Source: Pycnopodia helianthoides (Eukaryota; Echinodermata; Asteroidea; Forcipulatida; Asteriidae). Taken from it: a stretch of 64,000 nt of DNA. The notes under the pieces are model-generated. The model had not been told where the DNA came from and did not search any database. It saw nothing but the letters and a program-made list of their open reading frames with translations. Location of the stretch: contig CM063249.1 in NCBI GenBank assembly GCA_032158295.1, positions 6,401,195-6,465,194 of the forward strand. Reading direction: 5' to 3'. Shown here piece by piece: positions 48,701 through 57,700 of the stretch. Every line of letters starts with the position of its first letter. Position 1 is the stretch's first letter. The translations under genes and the position numbers were made by a program.

Positions 48701-51700
48701 AAAGTAAAAAGAAATTTTTCACTCAGCACGAGCGATCAGTTTTAAAGAATACAATTTACCAGTAAAGATATCAAGAACAAGACTAAAACAAACATGTCAG
48801 TGCAGAGGGATCCATTTAAGAAGCAGAGCTACCTACCTCTTGACCTTGTTATGACAATAATTATGAAACGGTTTATAAACTTTTGATGATGTGTTTACCT
48901 TTGGTCAAATGATACACTAAAAAAGGTCAATCTTTTGACTTTGGGACTTTCTGCTTACTGATAAAATGACAAACACACGTAATCAAATATAACTGCAATA
49001 TATTTCACTTTAATCTGGCAACATTACAGAATGTCTGATATCAGTATATATTACTTAGTAAATGCAAATACCACTTTAAAATGCTGAATCTGCAAAGTGT
49101 CACACAAAAATGATTCTTGTTTCTTACGGTGTGATCCTCTATTATAAGGCAATATCTGGGAATGATGCTTTACAGCTTTAAAGGTACTGGGGTCGATTTC
49201 ACAAAACTCTTCCTAACTTAGGACTACTCCTAGGCAATGCTAAGAGATAGGACTAGTCCTAAGTTAGGACCATACTTAGGACTACTCCTATCTCTTAGCA
49301 TTGCATAGGACTAGTCCTAAGTTAGGACCAGTACTTAGGACTACTCCTATCTCTTAGCATTGCCTAGGACTAGTCCTAAGTTAGGAAGAGTTTTGTGAAA
49401 TCGACCCCTGGACACTTTTGGTAATTACTCAAAAAAAATTGTTAGCATCAAAACTTACTTGATAACGAGCAATGGAGAGCTGTTGATAGTAAAAAGACAT
49501 TGTGAGAAACGGCTCCCTCTGAAGTAACATAGTTTTTGAGAAAGAAGTAATTTCTCACTCAAACTAGTAAAAGACTCTTAGCTGAAGCCTTTTATATGCA
49601 TCTGAAAGCACACATATAATGCAACAAGGGTGTTTTTCTTTCATTATTCTCTTGCAAATCGATGACCAATTGAGCCCAAATTTCCACAGATTTGTTACTT
49701 TATGCATATGTTGGGATACACCAAGTGAGAATAACTGGTCTTTCGACAATTACCAAAAGTGTCCAGTGCCTTTAATTTAAAGTTATGAAAGCAGATGCTA
49801 TTTGGTGGTTAAAGGAGCCCTTTAATTTTGGACCGTCCAGACCAGACATGGATTTATTTGTAAAACCCTGAAGTTGTTTAAAAGGAAATACATTTTTTGT
49901 TTCCTTTCAAACCAGTCTAGGATTGACAACAAAAAGGAAGAACCGGGTACTACTGTGAATGTGTCCTATTGTTTACAGTCCCCAATGGAGTCTAGGTGGT
50001 TGGAATGACATACTCGTTAGGAACAATCAGGTATTACGTGCATGTGTCTAATTTGTTTACGATCCACTAATGGAGTCAAGTGGTGGGAATGACAAACTCA
50101 TATTCATTGAAATATTTTATTTAAAAGCACAGACCTACTGATAACCTAGAAGTAGGCCCTATTGATGATCTTCTAGACCATATATTCCTCCTCGCAAACT
50201 CCGGTCTTACAATTCTAACCTCCTTATTGAGCCCATATCTAATCTTTCATGGGGAGACCGATCTTTCTCACATGCTGCCCCACGCCTATGGAACAAATTG
50301 CCAGCACTAGTAAATCGTCTGTTTCTTTAACCCAATTTAAAAAAAACTTAAGACACATCTTTTCAATCAAGTATTTGAGTAAATGGATTGTTTTGTTTTT
50401 TAACCTTTCAAATATTTTCATAGATATTGCTTGTATTGTATTTCTCTACCACATGTTCTGGATTTTTTCTTGGCTTAGGCTTACGTTTCAATTTTATTGT
50501 ACAATTGTATGTTACTGTTTGTATTTAGCGCCATGAGCACTTTTATGGATTTGTGCGCTATATAAGTTTTCATTATTATTATTTATTATTATTACTATTA
50601 GATCAGACAGTAGAGTTCAAAATGGTTGACTTTACAATAAACTCAACAGCCTGGGTCTATATATCCAGGCTGGTGCACCTATCCTCACTGGTTAACAAGC
50701 GAACCCGGTAATAAAAAGTAAATCACTATAAAAATCATGGATTTTAGTGATTGATGAAAACAATGGTCCAGCATTGTGACCCTGGAATTGACGACTTCCA
50801 ACCTGGGCATTTCAAGTAAACTAGTCCTTCAACAATGCTCACAAGTACATGGCCTTTTTTATATCAAAGATAGAATCTGACCAAGTATAATCCTTCAGGT
50901 GTGTATAAACTTACTTTTTGATGGGTTCAACTTTAAAACAAATCTTCAGCTAACCTCCCAAAAAAAAAAAAAAAATCTTAGTTTTACTTGTCAGCAAATC
51001 CGTTTGATTTGATTTCAAGCGGCTGTGTTCATCCCTCATCATTTACTTATAATTCAACTTTTAATGTGACCTTTCTTTATGATCAGGCATTATGACCCCT
51101 TGCATAAGACGTCACACTCTCAAGAAGCGCCATCCCTGAGGCCAAAAGGAGGCAGATCATTGGACGAAGCTGTTTCTTTGTGCGTAAAAACGTGCACGTG
51201 ACCTCAGCGTACTTGTAGCGTTTCACGTTATACAAAGGGGTCTATTGATTTCTAATAACCCCCTCGCACAACGCGGAGCGCACCTACAAACAATGCATGT
51301 CATTTTTGGAGTCAAATCTTTTGTGCATGATTTTGACTCCCAAAATGGCGCATGTGAGTGCGCTGTGCACTGCGCGTTGTGCAATGGGTCTATATTTGGC
51401 CCTTGGAAAAACAGTTGGACAATTTTATTGAGTACAAGGGCTGACTACATGTACAAATAGTACAGGCTTTGATTGGCTATCTAATAACGATTTTGCTTAT
51501 TTATTTTAGGGCAAAAAAAAAAAAAAAAAGAAAATCAGACTTAAGTATGAAGAATATCATGCCGAATGATTGATAGGTTAAAGGCATACAATACATACTA
51601 ATATAAGAACAATTTCACCAAAAGTACTTTAAAAAAAAAAGGGTTGATGTACAGTTCCAGAATGTTCTCGAAATGCTTACGATTTTAATTTATTCCCTTT

Positions 51701-54700
51701 TCTCATTTGTACATTGATAAAGCGAATAAATGTCTAAAGATGACTCCTTTACGTTCACATTAATAGGTACGGTGGAGTCAAAAATTTGACTCCACAAAAT
51801 GGCCGACCGTGTTAGTTTACAATGGAAAAGGAAAAACCATGCAATTTCGAGGCATATTTGTGTGGATCATTGTATTCTACATTTAAAACATCTTTCTAAC
51901 CATATGCATTTTATAACAAACGGTTACAAACAATTTTTATAGACCAACTCGCCCGACCCAAGGCAGAATTGGTAAAAAAAAAATTGTAAAATATACTTTT
52001 TGATCACAGATTTACATAAAACTTACACGGTCTAATGATGATGATAGTAGAAAACATCCCTTGAAATATTTCTGTCTGAAATGTCATATTTGATGAGAAA
52101 TGAATAAACTAATTTTCTGATGGAGTTTATCGCTCAGTGAGCGTTTTATTCATTCGTTGAATCTATTAATATATGATTTCATGCAAATGTGTAATCGGTT
52201 TTTCACTATTTTTCTCACACGACCCAGATGGCCGATCGATCTCAAACTTCTAAGGTTTGTCAGTTTATGTATATGGTGGATTACATAAAGTGCTTACACT
52301 GCCAGCAACTGTTTTGTTAGCAAAAAACCAATTCTGTAATGTTCCTTTAACTAGTGAGGTTTAAAGAATCTTCCAACAACAATTGATGTGCAGCATCACA
52401 CCTTTAAGCGTTACAAGGTGATTGCATTCATGATGCAGACAATGAATTCAGTTCAGCTCAGTGTCACGGGATTTCAAAGACCTTTTAAGAAACCTTTGTG
52501 AGGGTCAAGAAACTCTGGAGCTCTTTTCAGTACGAACCAATCGCTACGTGATTGTTTATCAATACCACCATAGTGAAATGTCACATATGGACTTAGTAAT
52601 ACCCATACCCAGGGTAAACCCCACGAAAATAAACTCGATTCTGAATAGAAGTTTACTGGCTATCATTACCTTAGAAACAATCATGCAATTTTTTGGTGGT
52701 TAAGTCAATGATAATTTGAGATACTTAATCATGGTTTAAAGGCCCTGTACACTATTGGTAAGATCGAAAAAACACAATGTTCACAGATTCACACATAACT
52801 TACATGATTTAAAGTAAGTAATGGTAGAAAGGGTTCCTTCAAATATTTCTGCCTAAATGCTCTCGTTTCTGAGAAACGAGTAAAACAATAGTAATTATCG
52901 CGCGTGATAATTTGAAAAAACAGAAAACACATAAGATCTCTTTTCACTATTTTCTCGTGACCTCGATGACCAATTGAGCTCAAACTTTCACAGGTTTGTT
53001 TGTTCATGCATATGTTTAATCACACAAAATGTGGACACTGATTTTGAGCTGTTACCAAAAGTGTACAATACCTTTAACCATAATTTTTATTATTTTTTTT
53101 TTAACTTTCAAATTTGTTCTAATTGCATCTTTCTTCTTTCCCTGTCAACAATGAAACATTGTAAATTTCAAGTGAGAGCTGATCAGATGTTTGATTTGAG
53201 GTCGAATAACAAAAACCTAGGAGATAATAACATGCCACATTTACAAGAATCTCCCCAATTCATAACCCAGAAAAAAGTTTCATCCTTTTAAAAGAAACTG
53301 TGGGCTTAACACTTCACCAGATAAGATGGTCACCCTCAAAAATTGCTTCTATTGCAAAATAAGAAAATAAAAAAGGGTTTGTTATATGTGTGAAAGATAG
53401 AGGGATGGACCGCAAGGGCACTGGGATAAAACCGACACCATCTTGTAAGAAATAGAGACATTTGACATTATCCTAGGGTAAAGTATTGTGGAGTGAGTCA
53501 ATACCAGCTGAAATGACGTCCACACATACGCACTAGGATATAAATACTCTTATTCTTTATGCTGCTTTACAATATGGATTATTTTTAGTGTGTTTTGATG
53601 AGTTGTAAATTTGATCTTCTGTATCTTATCTCTTGCATCCAACATTTTTTTTTTCTTCTTCTTCACAAATGTGGAGATTCTTGACTGGACTTAGAATCAT
53701 GAATTATTTAAATAATTTTAATTTGTGCAAGATTTCACCGTTAATTTATTTGAATTTGTATTCTATTTTATTACCTTTACTTAATTTTGGAACTAAATGC
53801 CGCAGTGATCTCATTTACTTTTCAGTTCCTGTCTTTATTAGATGGCTGTTATTTGTATGGTGTTTTCTTATTTTGTACTCCAATAAGAAATACACAGGAA
53901 TACTGAGATATTTATACAAGAAATACACAGAACAGATACATGGATCAGAAAACGTTGAAGTAAATTCAAATCATCACTGAAGACCTATCTCTTTAATTTA
54001 TAATATTGTACATTTTTAATCATTGTATACAGCTGGTCTGGTTTTCATTGTCTCTAGTGTATCTTTGTTTTATAATATTCTTCTTCTTTTTAAATTGTAA
54101 AGTGCATCAAGGGATCTGTGATCCATAATGCGCTATATAAATGCTGTTTTTATTATTATTATTATTATTAAATTAAAACTTCTATGCATCATAACAAAGC
54201 AGAATTTAAAGACAACGATGAACTGTCCAACAGTCACGTTCAGTTTCAATGTCTCTCTGTTCAACAGTCGTCTGATAATTAGAATAGGGTCAGGTGGTTT
54301 TCCCGCAGTCAGCTCGTACATTTTAAGGAACTGAGTGAACATGAACAAAAAGCACATGAGCATGATACGTGAATATCAGACAGTCGGATGACTAACTGTT
54401 GAAAAGATGGCATCCTCTACTTGGCATCTAGAGAAAAGGGTCATTGATCGTTTGAGAATATTCAATCACCCTAACCCTGGAATTTTACATCCTTGTTGAG
54501 AAGGGCACTTCTACTGGGATATTAAGAATGTCTAGGGCCAAAGGTTTTTTTAAGGGGGTACCGACATTTTGTAAATGTACAAAACATGTATGCAATTTAG
54601 GTACGGCAACCAACATTCATGCTGCTGCTTACAAGGTTTTAGCAGGATTTGGTAAAAGGGTGTCCAAATTTGCTGGAATTTTATAAACCGGGTGTCCAAA

Positions 54701-57700
54701 TTGTTCACTTACAATACATTTACCTGTAAATGACAGATAAAACAGGGTGTCCAAATTGAAAACAAGGTGTCCAAGAGACACCCCAGACACCCCTCTGGCT
54801 TACACTAATGCTGCTTACCGGCACTTTCCACTACCTAATTTATCATTCCCTGCTTATGCACATGTACATTGTAATGTCTCCTCTGTGCACTAGCTGTGTA
54901 CAGGAGGAATACAACCCAACACAAACACACCCACACACTTCAATGAATTCCTTTCTTAAGACCTTGAAGTTTCTGATCTTGTTAGCACATATTTTACTTT
55001 TATGGTTATAGAAGCTCGTTGGCCATGAACTTGAACCCAAGGCAATGTCCAGGCTCATGCAGTTACTGATGAAATAATGGCGTACGCTTGTACTGGGACA
55101 CTGACAGGGTTAGAGTTTAATTTCCAACATCGTAGATCATTTAGTGCTTGGTTGGCATGACTGCTGGACTTTCAAAGAGGTCACAAAGGTCATCTCCTTG
55201 GTCATCATGCTCTTGGATTTACCATGGTACTCCTTAAAGGGTGTGTACAACATTGGTAAGACTGAAAAAATAAATGTTCACAGATTTGCACACAACTTAC
55301 ATCGTATAAAGATGGTCATGGTGGAAAACCTCCCTTGAAATAGTTTTGCTTGAAATGGTTATAGTTTTTAGGAAATGAGTAAAACAATTAGTCTCTATCG
55401 CCGCAAGTCCAAAACCCGATGTTTAAAAACAGTGGATTTTTTCATGACACCGAAGACCGATTGAGCTTAACATTTCACAGATTTGTTATTTCATGTATAT
55501 ATGTTGGGTCACATAACGTGCGGATACTAGTCTTTGAAAATTACCAATGTTGTACATGTGCTTGAAATTAATTTCCCTTACTTTTTTATTTTCTAATAAA
55601 AACTGTTATTTTTCATGAGTTAACTGGCCTTGCCTTTCCAAGAATGACAATCCCAAACCATACCAACTTTAAATCAAGTTCTCTTGAACGCTTATTTGAT
55701 AATAGACCTGTAGTGCAAGTCCTGTTGATATTGAACTTTTTGGAAACCTCGTTTCTTAAGTTTATTGCTTTACGAAAGAAACCAACAACAACACTGTTAA
55801 CGGGCCCCAAAATTCTAATAAGCATGAGACTTGCACAGTCAATCAGCTATTACCAATGCTTCTGCTTCCATTGAAGATCCCTCGACAAAGTTTCTTAAAA
55901 ACACAACGGAGCTACATCTCCATTTAAATTGCTTAATGAATACTTACTCTGTGAATAATCACGGGGAGTAATTTGAGGTAATAAGCCCACGAGACTAAAT
56001 AACAAACAGAGACAGTGGGAGAGAATGTCCCACACTGGCTCTTATTGACGTATTTGGAGGGAAAGGTTGGCTTTTTTTTTGTGGACATGGTACAGTTATG
56101 GTGATTAAAACAAATAACAAATAACAAATTCTCATCTCAAAAGTTGTTAGGCCCAGTTCATACTTCCTGCGAATGCGAATGCGAAGCGAATATTGACGTC
56201 ACAACTCTGTTTTCGCTGCAAATAATTCGCAAGAGTTGAGCACAGCGAACTATTCGTTGCGAATTTGTGACGTCAATATTCGCTTCGCATTCGCATTCGC
56301 AGGAAGTATGAACCGGGCTTAAGGCATGAAATCAAGTTGTGCTTTCTAAGAACAGACTGTGCAAGTCTTGAACCTATTTGAATGTTGGGGACTGTGGAAA
56401 AGTGGGATTTTGTTTCCTTTTCAATAAGCAATGTTTGGGAAATTGAAAATGGGAACCTTTGGTTTCTAAAAATGATTAATTATGCACGAAACTTGCACAG
56501 TCTTTGACATTATCTTACAAAGAGTAGCTCTAATGTTGAATTCAGTTTTGTGATCCACTCATTTTCCAACAGATAAAGCCCTCTGTGGTAATGGACACAA
56601 AATTACAAGTCTCTAACCTCAGAATAAAATTGTGTAAAATGACACTTTGTTTGATACCCTTCAAGTGCAGTTTTTGTCACAATCCCAAATCACTCAATGA
56701 CGTCACATTACACAATATATGGCCTGTAACTTCCTTTACAAGGAATGTTTTTGTTCGTTCCTGAAATCTGATGATATTCAATAAAAAAAGCGTTGAATTT
56801 GATCTCTTGACTAATGCAAAAATTTCCTCTTTGGAATGTACAGACCCATTTGTTTTTAATGTCTGATAACATCGTGTTATAAAATTTCGCTCTGAAAGAG
56901 CGTCAAATAAAATGACATTTTACATCATTTAAATGGCGGTTTTAGAGACTTGTAATTTTTCCCCCACTTTCATGAGGACTCTATCTATTGGAAAATGATT
57001 GCATCACAAAACTGAAATTGACCTTGGAGCCCGTCTTTAAGACGTCTATTAAGACAAAATTTAGTTCTAATTAATAAACAGGTTAATTGTTTCCTTTGAC
57101 TGTTACACGTACTCTGCAAAGATTCAAATCTTAACTAGGGAGTTCATGTGTTTTTTTTAAAAGTAACTCTTTGGATGTATTACAGAGAACTGCCCAGCAG
57201 AAAATATTGTGTAGCAGGTTTGTCGACTACGAAATGTCTTGCAGGGAACCATTCAGGATTAAAGTATGCAACATGGTACATGTATTCTAGCTGGTATCCC
57301 CATTTCTGCCTTTGATGGTTAACCAATTCTGCTGCTTATCAAGCTCTGAGCATGGCCCCAGGACCCTGGTCTTGGCCTTGAATAAATCCCTTTACAAATT
57401 CAATCAACTAAAAAGGCATTAAGTCCTCTGCACTCAGCTCATTATCATAGTATAGGCATTGCCTGAAATAAGATTTCAGTTCACTGCATAATAACTAAGG
57501 GACAATACAAAAAGGGCGAAATAGCGGGATCTAGGATTGTTGGATTCAATAGTAGACTATTTGAGAACGATCCTTAAATAGTTTCAAAGGTCATTTATTT
57601 TTCTCTCCAAGAGAATGAATACGTGCACTGGGGGAAAAAAGGTCTACATGTAGCTCAGACTCAGACAGTACATTACTTTCCAAACAAACAACTTCCGGAC

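Noticed and set aside
53633..53980. 115-codon plus-strand ORF
   Set aside because: AT-rich, Phe/Leu/Ile/Tyr-biased translation next to a LINE 3' end; no family recognised.
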